This document shows, in pieces, positions 44,072-53,591 of a DNA stretch of 64,000 bases; positions within the stretch are counted from its first letter, which is position 1, and every line of letters starts with the position of its first letter. Source of the stretch: Pseudomonadales bacterium. GTDB lineage: Bacteria; Pseudomonadota; Gammaproteobacteria; Pseudomonadales; Halieaceae. The stretch lies in the NCBI GenBank assembly GCA_024234815.1, contig JACKNO010000004.1:310001-374000 (forward strand), read 5' to 3'. The position numbers and the translations under genes are program-made. Under the pieces are notes generated by a model. The model had not been told where the DNA came from and did no database searches. It was given only the letters and a program-made list of their open reading frames with translations.

Positions 44072-44665
44072 ATGAAGCGATTTTTCCTGGCATTGATGCT
44101 GTCCTGCGGTTTATCCCAGGCCGCAGGGGCAGAAACGGCCACCGCCATGTTCGCGGGGGGGTGTTTCTGGTGCATGGAGTCGGCTTACCAGGGGCGAGAG
44201 GGAATCACTGATGTCGTGTCTGGCTTCACGGGGGGGACCATGTCCAACCCAACTTACCAGGGTGACCACTCGGGCCACTTTGAGGCTATAGAGGTTACTT
44301 ATGACCCGGCAGTGATCAGCTATCAGCAACTGCTGGATATTTACTGGGTCAATGTCGATCCGCTGGATAACGCGGGTCAGTTTTGCGATAAGGGTCCCAG
44401 CTATCGCAGTGCCATTTTTCCAGCCAACGAGAGCGAGCTCAAACTGGCGCAAGCGTCCCTCGGGGAGGTCGCCGCCCGCTTTGAGCCCGCCGCGGTGTAT
44501 ACCGAGATAAGGCCGGCGGGTACTTTTTGGCCGGTAGAAGAGTATCACCAGGACTATTACCTCAAGAACCCCGTCCGCTATAAGTACTATCGCTGGAATT
44601 GCGGGCGCGACCAGCGCCTGGAGCAGCTCTGGGGGAAGGAGGCCATTTCCCGGCAGTCACACTAG
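44072..44665 (+). CDS. msrA: Peptide-methionine (S)-S-oxide reductase, exported
   Basis: 197 residues with a signal peptide (cleavage near GAET), so periplasmic. The catalytic motif GGCFWCME (Cys near 31) and the conserved YDPAVISYQQLLD and YHQDYY segments are typical of MsrA. The enzyme repairs oxidised methionines. It carries GCFWC with no C-terminal resolving-cysteine cluster beyond NCGRDQ, which supplies one Cys. Confidence 0.93.
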   Translation: MKRFFLALMLSCGLSQAAGAETATAMFAGGCFWCMESAYQGREGITDVVSGFTGGTMSNPTYQGDHSGHFEAIEVTYDPAVISYQQLLDIYWVNVDPLDNAGQFCDKGPSYRSAIFPANESELKLAQASLGEVAARFEPAAVYTEIRPAGTFWPVEEYHQDYYLKNPVRYKYYRWNCGRDQRLEQLWGKEAISRQSH

Positions 44666-44829
44666 TCCCTCCGGGCACCGGGAGTCGGTAGCGAGCTCCT
44701 GCTCGCTGTAAGCCGGGGGTTCCGCCCCAGCCGGTCAGGAGGCGCGGCGCAGCAGGGCTTTGGTGCAAGTTACTCGCGGCTTCGTATATACTGCGGGCAT
44801 GATTGAACCCCGTCGAAAAGGATAACGTT

Positions 44830-45456
44830 TTGGTTGCGCAAGCTGAACCCAGCCTGGTGGCTTGCCCTTCCTGCGACCTTCTGTTCGACGTCGGCGGCTT
44901 GCAACCTGGGGAAAAAGCCAGTTGTTCGCGTTGCGGCAGCCTCCTTACCCGAATGAGAGAAGACGGCGTACTGAAATTGCAATCCTATGCCGTAGCGGGG
45001 CTGGTCTGCCTGGCCATCGGTTGCGTGTTCCCTTTCCTCTCCTTCGAGTCCTCCGGGCTCGAGAGCATCATGACCCTGCCGCAAACCGTGCGACAACTTT
45101 ATGACCAGGGCCGCCCGGATCTCGCCTTTCTGGTCGCCGCCTTTATCATTGTCATTCCGTCCGCGGTGATGGTGCTGCTGCTCGCGTTGTCCACCTGCAT
45201 GCTCCGGCAGAGATTTTATGACTGGATGGTGCCAGTGACACGGCTGGTGTTCCACATGCAGAACTGGGCCATGGTGGAAGTGTTTTTTATCGGCGTACTG
45301 GTCAGCCTGGTCAAGATAGGGCATATGGCGACGGTGGTTATCGGGATTTCGTTCTGGGGCTATGGCGCCTTCGCGCTGTGTTTTATTGCCTCTGTTTCCA
45401 ACCTCGATCGCATGCAGTACTGGAATGAGCTGGAGCGCCTGAAAAATGCCAGGTGA
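44830..45456 (+). CDS. pqiA: PqiA-like membrane protein, first half
   Basis: About 208 residues. The TTG at 44830 is favoured (AAAGGAT 8 bases upstream); the frame is open from 44803. An N-terminal zinc ribbon (CPSC, CSRCG) precedes four membrane helices, as in one half of E. coli PqiA. It overlaps the second PqiA-like gene by 11 bases, starting the lipid-transport operon. Confidence 0.85.
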   Translation: MVAQAEPSLVACPSCDLLFDVGGLQPGEKASCSRCGSLLTRMREDGVLKLQSYAVAGLVCLAIGCVFPFLSFESSGLESIMTLPQTVRQLYDQGRPDLAFLVAAFIIVIPSAVMVLLLALSTCMLRQRFYDWMVPVTRLVFHMQNWAMVEVFFIGVLVSLVKIGHMATVVIGISFWGYGAFALCFIASVSNLDRMQYWNELERLKNAR

Positions 45457-46060
45457 TACTGCGGCATCCCGCCATCTGGCTTCCTGCCATCTGTGCCTTA
45501 AACTCGCGGACGCCAGCCTGCATGAGTGCCCGCGGTGCGGGGAGCCGCTGCATCTTCGCAAAAACAATAGCCTGCAGCGAACACTGGCATTGTTGGTTAC
45601 CGCGGCCGTCCTTTATATACCGGCCAACATGCTGCCGATTATGATTACCGACCAATTCGGAAACGCCACCGCCAGCACCATTCTCGGGGGGGTTGTGCTA
45701 CTTATCGATATGGGCTCGGTGCCGATTGCGGCGATTATTTTCATCGCGAGCGTCATGGTGCCCCTGGGTAAGCTAATTGCCCTGTTTTATCTATGCTGGA
45801 GTGTCGGCAATAATAAACAAAGCGACCCCCGCCAGCGTACGATAATGTACCGGGCTGCCGAGTTCATCGGCAAGTGGTCCATGGTGGACGTATTCGTGGT
45901 GTCCATTCTCGTGGCGCTGGTGCAACTGACCGGCTTGCTGGTGATTCTACCCGGCAGTGCGGCTGTCGCTTTTGCCGGGGTGGTACTTGTTACAATGGTT
46001 GCAGCGGAAAGCTTTGACCCCAGAATAATCTGGGACCAACAGGAAGACACTAATGAGTGA
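45446..46060 (+). CDS. pqiA: PqiA-like membrane protein, second half
   Basis: 204 residues: a zinc ribbon (CHLC, CPRCG) and four helices with TAAVLYIPANMLPIM, the PqiA signature. E. coli PqiA has both halves in one chain; here they are separate genes. Overlaps the upstream gene by 11 bases and pqiB by 8. Confidence 0.9.
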   Translation: MPGDTAASRHLASCHLCLKLADASLHECPRCGEPLHLRKNNSLQRTLALLVTAAVLYIPANMLPIMITDQFGNATASTILGGVVLLIDMGSVPIAAIIFIASVMVPLGKLIALFYLCWSVGNNKQSDPRQRTIMYRAAEFIGKWSMVDVFVVSILVALVQLTGLLVILPGSAAVAFAGVVLVTMVAAESFDPRIIWDQQEDTNE

Positions 46061-47693
46061 GTTGAAACCCCAAATAAGCACTGGCAGAAGGTTCAATCCC
46101 ATCTGGGTAGTGCCCGTGGTGGCAATAGTGGTTGGCCTCTATATGGTGATTCACACCAAGCTCACCGAGGGGCCGGAGGTTACCATTCAATTCAATACCG
46201 CCGAAGGTCTGGAGGCTGGAAAAACCAAGCTCAGGTACAGGGACGTGGACGTCGGCGTGGTGGAGAGTGTTTCGCTCAATGACGCCAGGGACAAGGTGGT
46301 GATCACCGCCAAAATGGACCGGGAAGCCGCCGATATGCTGCGCGAGGATACCCGCTTCTGGGTGGTGCGCGCGCGCGTGGGAGCCGGTGCCATATCGGGG
46401 CTCGGCACCATTCTCTCCGGCGCGTACATACAGCTGGACCCCGGTAACGGCAAGCGCAAAAAAAAGACGGACTATATAGGCCTTGAATTGCCGCCGCTCA
46501 CGCCGGCTGATGCACCCGGGGTGCGGCTGGTACTTTACAGCGAGAACGCCGGCTCCCTGAGCGCTGGCGATCCAATCGTATACAACGGCTACAAAGTGGG
46601 TCGTATCGAGAGTGTTACCTTCGACGTCAAGGACAAGGTCGTCCGCTACGATACGTTTATTGACGCACCCTATAACGACCTGGTGACCGCGGGCACGCGT
46701 TTTTGGGATGTCAGTGGTATTACTGTCAATGCCACCGCCGCCGGTATCAATGTGTCGACCGGTTCGATGGAAACAATCCTGCTTGGCGGCGTTGCCTTTG
46801 GTAATCTGCCCGGTGTTTCCGCGGGCAAAAAGGCGGTCTCCGGGGACCGATATAAACTCAATGCCTCCTACGAAGCGCTGGAAGAAGATCCCTTTTTGTT
46901 CAAGGCCTACTTCGTAGTGGAGTTCGCACAGTCGCTGCGCGGCCTGGAACCGGGCGCGCCGGTGGAATACCGTGGCATCCAGATCGGCCGCGTCGAGAGA
47001 ATTCTCATAAAAGAACTGGTCAGCAAGCGGGCCGCTGGATCCGGCGAACCGATTCCGGTGCTGGTCTACCTGGAGCCCGCCCGCTTTGGTCTGGAAGACT
47101 CTGCACAGTCAGTGGACGGCATGTACAATTCCGTCGCTGCGGGTGTGAAACAGGGTATGCGGGCGAGTCTGCAGACCGGAAACCTGCTCAGCGGAGCCCT
47201 GTATATCAACCTCGACTATTACAAGGACACGCCTGAAGCCAAAATTGGGCGATTCGGTGAATATCCGGTCCTGCCAAGCATACCCAGCGGACTGGGGCGA
47301 CTGGAGCAGCAGGTGAGTCAACTGCTGGACAAACTCAATGCTCTGGATGTGGAGCCACTTCTGGGCAGCGCAAATACGGCTATGGGCACGCTTGACGTCA
47401 CCCTTGCCTCCCTGACTTCGACCATGAGTTCCCTGCAGGTCATTCTCGACGAGGAAGGCACCAAAGCCCTGCCAAATGAAATTGGACAGACCCTGGCTGA
47501 ATTGAGGAAGACACTCGGTAGCCTGTCGCCGGAATCTGCAGCCGGGCAGTCCCTGAGCAACAGCGTGTTTGAATTGAACCGCACGTTGCGCAACCTGGAG
47601 GAACTGACCCGTAACCTGAGTACACAGCCGAGTTCGCTGGTTTTCCCCAGTGAAACTCCCGCCGACCCCATCCCGGAGGCTAGACCCCAATGA
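46053..47693 (+). CDS. pqiB: PqiB-like MCE protein
   Basis: 546 residues, one N-terminal helix then three MCE/MlaD domains (GLEAGKTKLRYRDVDVGVV; GSLSAGDPIVYNGYKVGRI; GLEPGAPVEYRGIQIGRV) and a C-terminal helical region. PqiB forms a periplasmic hollow tube for lipids between inner and outer membrane. It overlaps pqiA and pqiC at both ends, so it is one operon. Confidence 0.95.
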   Translation: MSELKPQISTGRRFNPIWVVPVVAIVVGLYMVIHTKLTEGPEVTIQFNTAEGLEAGKTKLRYRDVDVGVVESVSLNDARDKVVITAKMDREAADMLREDTRFWVVRARVGAGAISGLGTILSGAYIQLDPGNGKRKKKTDYIGLELPPLTPADAPGVRLVLYSENAGSLSAGDPIVYNGYKVGRIESVTFDVKDKVVRYDTFIDAPYNDLVTAGTRFWDVSGITVNATAAGINVSTGSMETILLGGVAFGNLPGVSAGKKAVSGDRYKLNASYEALEEDPFLFKAYFVVEFAQSLRGLEPGAPVEYRGIQIGRVERILIKELVSKRAAGSGEPIPVLVYLEPARFGLEDSAQSVDGMYNSVAAGVKQGMRASLQTGNLLSGALYINLDYYKDTPEAKIGRFGEYPVLPSIPSGLGRLEQQVSQLLDKLNALDVEPLLGSANTAMGTLDVTLASLTSTMSSLQVILDEEGTKALPNEIGQTLAELRKTLGSLSPESAAGQSLSNSVFELNRTLRNLEELTRNLSTQPSSLVFPSETPADPIPEARPQ

Positions 47694-48259
47694 GAATAAT
47701 TTGCCTGATCGTAACGGTATTGCTCGCAGCGTGTTCCAGCCAGCCGCCGCAGACGTCCAGTTACCTGCTGCGTACGGAGGTGGCTACCACCCCTGGCACA
47801 CCGTTGGCGAACAGCGGTATAGCCCTGGGGAACATCATGGTTGCTGACTACATAGACCAGCCGGGCCTGGTACTGGCGGCTGGCGATGGCACTATCCATG
47901 CGGCCAGGTACCATGTCTGGGCAGAGCCTCTGCAGGTGAGCTTGCGGCGCTACCTGGCGACCCAGATCTCCTTTGCGAGCGGCAGGGATATCTCGCCGAC
48001 TACCACATCTGCCACCGGCGTAAGTATCGATGTGAGCGTGGACCAGATGCACGGTGCGGGTAACGGCAGCGCGGTACTGGTAGCCTACTGGCGCGTTGCC
48101 GCGGATGGCAGCGACAAGTCCTACCGTTTCTCTGAGCAGCAGGCCCTGTCAGGTGATGGTTACGATGCCCTGGTGAGGGCGGAGGAGGCGTTGCTGAAAC
48201 GCCTCGCGGAGGCTATTTCCGCATCCCTGCCGGCCGCGGCGGGCAGCGTAGCCGGTTGA
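47690..48259 (+). CDS. pqiC: PqiC-like outer-membrane lipoprotein
   Basis: 189 residues with a lipobox LAACSS; the ABC-type transport auxiliary / PqiC fold has YLLRTEV and the later VDQMHGAGNGSAVLVAYW. The ATG overlaps the stop of pqiB by 4 bases. Expected to dock the MCE tube to the outer membrane. Confidence 0.9.
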   Translation: MRIICLIVTVLLAACSSQPPQTSSYLLRTEVATTPGTPLANSGIALGNIMVADYIDQPGLVLAAGDGTIHAARYHVWAEPLQVSLRRYLATQISFASGRDISPTTTSATGVSIDVSVDQMHGAGNGSAVLVAYWRVAADGSDKSYRFSEQQALSGDGYDALVRAEEALLKRLAEAISASLPAAAGSVAG

Positions 48260-48264
48260 AGTTG

Positions 48265-48291
48265 CGCGGCTCTCCAACCTGGAGAGCCGCG
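48265..48291. terminator. Hairpin after the pqi operon
   Basis: CGCGGCTCTCC (48265-48275), 5-base loop, GGAGAGCCGCG (48281-48291), an 11-bp stem between two convergent genes. Lacks a T-run. Confidence 0.6.
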
Positions 48292-48308
48292 GGATAACTG
48301 CCCGGTGT

Positions 48309-48653
48309 TCACTGGCTCTGGTCGTCGCTTCCCGTTTGCGGTGCCGGGGTTTCTTGCGGGGCGTCGCTGGCCGGTTTTTTCGATTTCCCCTGTTTCCGGT
48401 TTTTGCGGGCCTTCTTGAGCGCTTTGTATACATCCACACCCTTGCTCCGTTGCAGGTTGATGACCTCGATTTCCTGCGCGATCTTCTGCTTCTCCTGAGC
48501 GTTGTCTGTACTGTCCAGGCTGTCGCGCAACTCGTTGCGCCGGCGTTTGAGCTTGTTAAGCACATCGCGCAGTTGCTTGAGGTGTTTCTTGTCCGGGTTG
48601 GTAGCCTCTTCGAGAAGGGTGCGCAATCTTTTCAGAAGCTTGGCATTGGTCAT
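48309..48653 (-). CDS. Coiled-coil basic protein, hypothetical
   Basis: 114 residues, rich in Lys, Arg, Glu, Leu. Residues 3-60 look like a coiled coil (LLKRLRTLLEEA, VLNKLKRRRNELRDSL); the tail is Lys/Pro/Gln-rich and disordered. GAGGATC precedes the start. No known family. It is on the same strand as, and just downstream of, the Na/Pi cotransporter. Confidence 0.6.
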   Translation of the reverse strand: MTNAKLLKRLRTLLEEATNPDKKHLKQLRDVLNKLKRRRNELRDSLDSTDNAQEKQKIAQEIEVINLQRSKGVDVYKALKKARKNRKQGKSKKPASDAPQETPAPQTGSDDQSQ

Positions 48654-48677
48654 GGCTTGATCCTCGATGCGTAACAG

Positions 48678-50492
48678 TTAGCGCACCTCGCCGGCGTGCT
48701 TTGCGATATTGGCGATCTCTTCGGCGCGCAGCGCCAATTCATCATGTACCGACTTCTCGCCATAGGGCAAGCCGGCGCGATGCAGTTGCTCGTTCATGTT
48801 GAGCAGGTGCTGGATAACCTCTCGTACGTACGCGCCATCGTTGATCAGCGAGGTGGCCATCTGTGATGTAATCGCGTGATCCCTGATCAGCGTATCCGCG
48901 ACTTTCGCCGCCTCGTTTTCGCTGCCGAGAATTTCGACCCGGATCCGGTCGAGGGACAGGAGGGCGACAACGCTATCGTCGGAGTCCCTCAATACCGCCA
49001 GCGAACGCAATACCTCGCCAATCCGTACCCGGAAGTCGTTGTACTCCCGGCGAATATGCGGATTGGGGCTCTGCATATAGTGGAGCAGGTTTTTCCGCAG
49101 GTGTTTCACCGCCTTGATCGCGGCGGCCACATCCATATTGGCCTGCCTGAGTGCGCTGAAAGCCTCGCTGAACTCGTGGCTCGCCTGGCCCTGGGCGCGG
49201 CTAAGAAACTCGATATTGGCGCTGTAGATATCCTTGATCATGTTGTCGTACTGCTCGTCCAGGTCTATTTCAATCACCTTGTCGGGGCGCATCACCAACT
49301 GGTGCAGATCCTCGCTGCCTGTGATGCTGGCGCGGCGCAGGCTTACCCCGTGCGCAATCAGGGTGAAGGCGTTGCTGAACAGGTGCCGGGTTTCCTTGGT
49401 GATCGCCTGCAGCGCTACCTGGGGCAGCGACAGCGAGGCGTCACTCAGGTAGCGTGGCTTGTCGTGCGTCGACCTGTCTTCCCCGAAGTGGCGCTCCAGC
49501 CAACTGACCAGCCGCTCGAGCAGCGGCAGCATCAGGATGATGCCCAGCAGGTTGAACAGGCTGTGGAATAGCGCGAGTTTGAGAGTGTGGTCGTCCGGCG
49601 CTATACCCAGGAAAGCCGCCAGGCCATCCACGGCCGCCAGCAACAGCTGGATGAATACCAGGGCGGCGAGTCCGGTAGCGAGATTGAACACCAGGTGGGC
49701 GGCAGCCAGTCGCTTGCCGGCGACATTGGCACTTATAGCGCCCAGCACCGCTGTTATCGTGGTGCCGATATTGGCGCCGATCGCCAAGGCCAGTGCGTTT
49801 TCGTAGCTGATCTGCCCCGCGGCCAGTGCGGTGATGATCAGGGTGAGGGTGGCATGGCTGGACTGCATGACGACGGTGGCGAAGATGCCCACGACTGTGA
49901 ACGTCAACAGGCCGGCAATACCGGTCATGGCGTATTGTGTCAGGTCGATCTGGTCGGAGAATGACGAGAACCCGTCCTTCATGTGGTCGATACCCAGAAA
50001 CAGGAAGCCCACCCCCATGATTACCCAGCCCAGGCCCTTGAGTCGCTTCGAGGCCTGCATCAGTAGCAGCACACCGAACACCAGCATGGGCAGCGCATAT
50101 GCAGACAGCTTGATCTTGAGGCCGAAGCCCGCGATCAGCCACGCGCCGGTGGTGGTGCCCAGGTTGGCCCCGAAAATAATGCCTATGCCCTGGCGCAGGC
50201 CGATCAGTTCGGCGCTGAGGAAGGAAATGGTGATTACGGAGACCAGCGAGGAGGACTGCATCACCGTGGTACTGATGATGCCAAAGGCCATGCTTTTCCA
50301 CAGGCGATCAGTACCGTCGCTGAGAACCCGCTGCAGGGCACTGCCGCTGTAGGCCTTGAAGCCCTGCTCCATGCACAGCATGCCGAACAGGAACAGGGCG
50401 ACCCCGGCGGCGATATCCTTGAAACTGCTGCTGACCCAGAATCCATAACACAGGGCGAGGATGAGAGTAGGAAGGAATATTCGTCCCAACAT
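48678..50492 (-). CDS. Na+/Pi cotransporter family protein with PhoU-like tail
   Basis: 604 residues from the ATG at 50492. Two inverted repeats with QSSS motifs (TTVMQSSSLVSVI and TVVMQSSHATLTL) are the NaPi-II signature, followed by a cytoplasmic PhoU-like helical domain (about 370-600). Family members import phosphate with Na+. GXNXGTT loops (GANLGTT, GANIGTT) support this. No pho box seen. Confidence 0.92.
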   Translation of the reverse strand: MLGRIFLPTLILALCYGFWVSSSFKDIAAGVALFLFGMLCMEQGFKAYSGSALQRVLSDGTDRLWKSMAFGIISTTVMQSSSLVSVITISFLSAELIGLRQGIGIIFGANLGTTTGAWLIAGFGLKIKLSAYALPMLVFGVLLLMQASKRLKGLGWVIMGVGFLFLGIDHMKDGFSSFSDQIDLTQYAMTGIAGLLTFTVVGIFATVVMQSSHATLTLIITALAAGQISYENALALAIGANIGTTITAVLGAISANVAGKRLAAAHLVFNLATGLAALVFIQLLLAAVDGLAAFLGIAPDDHTLKLALFHSLFNLLGIILMLPLLERLVSWLERHFGEDRSTHDKPRYLSDASLSLPQVALQAITKETRHLFSNAFTLIAHGVSLRRASITGSEDLHQLVMRPDKVIEIDLDEQYDNMIKDIYSANIEFLSRAQGQASHEFSEAFSALRQANMDVAAAIKAVKHLRKNLLHYMQSPNPHIRREYNDFRVRIGEVLRSLAVLRDSDDSVVALLSLDRIRVEILGSENEAAKVADTLIRDHAITSQMATSLINDGAYVREVIQHLLNMNEQLHRAGLPYGEKSVHDELALRAEEIANIAKHAGEVR

Positions 50493-50859
50493 AGTGTCCG
50501 GAAGGCCCTCAGGGTGTGCAGTCCACGGGAGCATGCAATCGACGCCTTATGCCGCGCAGGAGCGCTGGCCGCACTGTCGTACTGCCGCTAATTATGAACG
50601 GATTATTACAGTTATGTTTCGAGCTAGATAGGCGGTCGTTGATATCGAAGCATCGGTGCGGCCGTCGCGCTGCCATACTTGGTGATGACTGCGCACGAAA
50701 GCGCATTGAAAGCCGCCAGCGCAGGGGGCGGGGCCGCAGCGTCCCACGCGACCGGTCCCGGCGGGTATAGGCTGATCCAGATCAATGGGGTAATCTATTG
50801 CGGTTGGTCAGACGTATCCAACTGTACTATTTTAAGTATCTCCACAGTTGCTGTGGTGA
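50493..50859. other. Intergenic region upstream of rubrerythrin
   Basis: With the operator after it, this gap between divergent genes is 394 bases. It contains a TACTAT (-10-like) at 50825-50830 and a palindrome CCACAG-TTG-CTGTGG at 50842-50856 of unknown meaning. No gene recognised. Confidence 0.4.
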
Positions 50860-50874
50860 TGATAACCATTCTCA
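50860..50874 (+). promoter_or_regulatory. Fur-box-like site before the rubrerythrin gene
   Basis: TGATAACCATTCTCA matches the 7-1-7 Fur pattern TGATAAT-n-ATTATCA with 2 mismatches. It lies directly before the ribosome site (AAGGAG at 50874-50879), where bound Fur could block transcription. It is inferred from the pattern only. Confidence 0.45.
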
Positions 50875-50886
50875 AGGAGATTTAGC

Positions 50887-51306
50887 ATGTCATTGAAAGG
50901 CAGCCAGACTGAACAGAACCTGAAAGACGCATTTGCCGGTGAGTCACAGGCAAACCGTCGCTATCTCTACTTCGCGGCAAAGGCCGACGTGGAGGGCTAC
51001 AACGACGTGGCCGCCGTATTCCGCTCCACAGCGGAGGGTGAAACCGGCCACGCCCACGGTCACCTGGAATACCTGGAGGAGACGGGTGATCCCGCTACCG
51101 GCCTGCCCATTGGCCCCACCGGCGACAACCTGAAGGCCGCTATCGCGGGAGAGACCCACGAGTACACCGATATGTACCCGGGTATGGCCAAGACCGCGCG
51201 CGACGAGGGCTTCGACGAGATAGCCGACTGGATGGAAACCCTGGCCAAGGCGGAGCGCAGCCACGCCAACCGCTTCCAGAAAGCCCTGGATAGCCTGGAC
51301 AGCTAG
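50887..51306 (+). CDS. Rubrerythrin-family di-iron protein
   Basis: 139 residues: ferritin-like four-helix bundle only, lacking the C-terminal rubredoxin domain of classical rubrerythrins. Metal ligands in GESQANRRY, EGETGHAH (ExxH), AGETHEYTDMY and KAERSHANRF (ExxH). Probably a peroxide-reducing enzyme in the cytoplasm. AAGGAG precedes the ATG and a Fur-box-like site overlaps that region. It heads a cluster with an Fe-S oxidoreductase and DUF3501 gene. Confidence 0.92.
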   Translation: MSLKGSQTEQNLKDAFAGESQANRRYLYFAAKADVEGYNDVAAVFRSTAEGETGHAHGHLEYLEETGDPATGLPIGPTGDNLKAAIAGETHEYTDMYPGMAKTARDEGFDEIADWMETLAKAERSHANRFQKALDSLDS

Positions 51307-51316
51307 CGTACGTCCC

Positions 51317-51343
51317 CTCGGCGGGCAGTTGGTGCCCGCCGAG
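51317..51343 (+). terminator. Hairpin between rubrerythrin and the Fe-S gene
   Basis: CTCGGCGGGCA (51317-51327), 5-base loop, TGCCCGCCGAG (51333-51343). An 11-bp stem with no T-run, 10 bases after the stop; it could act as a partial terminator that lowers the downstream genes. Confidence 0.5.
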
Positions 51344-51378
51344 TCCCACCACCTTGCGAAGCGACGAGGATCTTCCCT

Positions 51379-52701
51379 GTGAGAGAAGGAAGCCTGGAGG
51401 CGCCGACGCGCCATCCGATTGAATGGAAATCTGACGAATACTGGAACAGGTCGGACCTGGAGCATGAACTCGAGCGGGTGTATGACATCTGCCATGGGTG
51501 CCGCCGCTGCGTGAGCCTGTGCGATTCTTTTCCCACCCTGTTCGACCTGGTCGACGAGTCTTCCACGATGGAAGTAGACGGCGTCGCGAAGGCGGATTAC
51601 ATCAAGGTCGTGGACCAGTGTTACCTGTGTGACCTGTGTTACATGACCAAGTGCCCCTATGTCCCGCCCCATGAGTGGAATGTGGATTTCCCTCACCTGA
51701 TGCTGCGGGCCAAGGCGGTAAAGTTCAGGGAGGAGGGCGCCAGGCTCCGGGACAAGGTTCTGACCAGCACCGATACGGTCTTCCGGATGACCTCGATCCC
51801 CCTCGTCGATGTCACGGTCAATGCGGTCAACAGGAACTCGCTGTTTCGCAAGGCGCTGGACTCCGCGGTGGGTATACATCACGAAGCGCCCGTGCCCCGA
51901 TTCCACAGCAAGACCATGCGCAAACAGGTAAAACCCCTGATTCGCGAGATACCGCCCACCAGGGTCGGTGATACCACCGGCAAACTGGCGCTGTACGCGA
52001 CCTGTTACGGAAACTACAACAGCCCGGAGATCGGCCCGGACTTCATCAAGGTATTCCAGCACAACGACATTCATATTGAACTTGTCCCGAAGGAAAAGTG
52101 CTGTGGCATGCCCAAACTTGAGCTCGGTGATTTCGAATCCGTAAACAGATTGAAGGAGGCCAATATTCCCGTGCTGGCAGCCCTGGTGGACCAGGGTTAC
52201 GATCTCACCGCGCCAATTCCCTCCTGCGTGCTGATGTACAAGCAGGAACTGCCGTTGATGTATCCCGACGATGAGCAGGTCAGGAAGGTGCAGGCGGCAT
52301 TTTATGATCCCTTCGAGTACCTGTGGTTGCGGCACAAGGGCGGCGCCCTTAAAACGGAGTTCCCCAATGCCATGGGCGATATCGCCTACCAGGTAGCCTG
52401 TCACCAGCGGGTCCAGAATATTGGCCTGAAGACCCGCGATGTACTCAACCTGGTACCGGGCACCCAGGTGACGCCCCAGGAGCGCTGCTCGGGGCATGAC
52501 GGTACCTATGCGGTGAAAGTCGAAACACGGGAGAAGTCGGTGAAGATCGCCAGGCCGGTGGTGCGCAAAGTGGACCAGCAGGAGCCGGATCACTTTATGA
52601 GTGACTGTCCCATGGCTGGCACCCAGATCGCCAACCTGTCGGAGAAAGTGGACGTCGCGGAACACCCGATGACCTTGCTGAGGATGGCCTACGGCCTCTA
52701 G
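51379..52701 (+). CDS. Fe-S oxidoreductase with CCG domains (GlpC/HdrB-like)
   Basis: 440 residues from a GTG. Two [4Fe-4S] motifs (CHGCRRCVSLC and CYLCDLCYMTKCP) are followed by two cysteine-rich CCG domains (CCGMPKLE and CSGHDGTYA), like GlpC or heterodisulfide reductase B. It should pass electrons from a partner dehydrogenase to quinone or to the di-iron protein. The cluster with rubrerythrin and DUF3501 suggests an electron supply for peroxide reduction, which is inference. Confidence 0.9.
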   Translation: MREGSLEAPTRHPIEWKSDEYWNRSDLEHELERVYDICHGCRRCVSLCDSFPTLFDLVDESSTMEVDGVAKADYIKVVDQCYLCDLCYMTKCPYVPPHEWNVDFPHLMLRAKAVKFREEGARLRDKVLTSTDTVFRMTSIPLVDVTVNAVNRNSLFRKALDSAVGIHHEAPVPRFHSKTMRKQVKPLIREIPPTRVGDTTGKLALYATCYGNYNSPEIGPDFIKVFQHNDIHIELVPKEKCCGMPKLELGDFESVNRLKEANIPVLAALVDQGYDLTAPIPSCVLMYKQELPLMYPDDEQVRKVQAAFYDPFEYLWLRHKGGALKTEFPNAMGDIAYQVACHQRVQNIGLKTRDVLNLVPGTQVTPQERCSGHDGTYAVKVETREKSVKIARPVVRKVDQQEPDHFMSDCPMAGTQIANLSEKVDVAEHPMTLLRMAYGL

Positions 52702-52814
52702 TGTAACGCCCGGCCGCAAGGACGAGTGGATACCCGGGGAGGCATGCCAGTGAAGTTATCGAGCGCCCCGGCAAGGTGCCGGGCCGGCAGTCATATTACG
52801 AGAAGGAGCAAGCA

Positions 52815-53414
52815 ATGCCCGCGTTATCACGCGCTGACCTTTGGTCCCTGGAAGAGTACGCCGAGATACGGCCGACCTTTCGCCAGGAAGTCATGGCCCA
52901 CAAAAAAACCCGACAGGTTGCCCTGGGGGAGCACGCCCGACTGTATTTCGAGGATACCCTGACCATCAAGTACCAGATACAGGAGATGTTGCGTATTGAG
53001 AAGGTCTTTGAGGCGGCGGGCATCAACGAGGAACTGGAATCCTACAACCCGCTTATCCCCGACGGCCACAACTGGAAAGCCACCTTTATGGTGGAGTACG
53101 AAGACCCGGCGGAGCGGGCGGTGCGCCTCGGCCAGCTGATCGGCATTGAGGACAAGGTGTGGATGCAGGTTGAGGATTGCGAGCGCGTTTACCCCATTGC
53201 GGACGAGGATATAGCCCGCGAAAATGCCGTGAAGACCTCTTCCGTGCATTTTCTCCGCTTTGAGCTGACGCCGGTCATGATGGCGGCGGTAGGGCAGGGC
53301 GCGAACATTTTTGCGGGGGTTGATCACCCGGCCTACAGCATTGCTCCTATCCAGCTGGCGCCGGAGATACGGGACTCCCTGGCGCGTGATATACAGGTGT
53401 CCGCCGTAAACTAG
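52815..53414 (+). CDS. DUF3501 protein
   Basis: 199 residues from an ATG with AAGGAG upstream. The family signature includes LWSLEEYAEIRPTFRQEVMAHKKTRQVALGEHARLYFED cut into segments, YQIQEMLRIEKVFE and a FLRFELTP strand. The family always sits near Fe-S/rubrerythrin genes; function unknown. It follows the Fe-S oxidoreductase by 113 bases. Confidence 0.9.
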   Translation: MPALSRADLWSLEEYAEIRPTFRQEVMAHKKTRQVALGEHARLYFEDTLTIKYQIQEMLRIEKVFEAAGINEELESYNPLIPDGHNWKATFMVEYEDPAERAVRLGQLIGIEDKVWMQVEDCERVYPIADEDIARENAVKTSSVHFLRFELTPVMMAAVGQGANIFAGVDHPAYSIAPIQLAPEIRDSLARDIQVSAVN

Positions 53415-53591
53415 CGCCACTCGCGGCGCGCAATGCGGCGTGGTTTGTTCGCGGGAGGTGTTGTGCTCCCCGCGTCCCGGCCGATCCCAAAAGTCAACCA
53501 CTGGTTGCGCAGGCTCGTGGTGGACAATCAGGGCGCGGTGCGCTATCTACATACCTGTGTACTCATTTTCGGGTAGCGGGGGCGCGAAGCG

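Noticed and set aside
50944..52719. 591-residue open frame on the minus strand
   Set aside because: It lies opposite the rubrerythrin and Fe-S genes, whose motifs are clear. It shows no family pattern and arises from the high GC of the coding strand.
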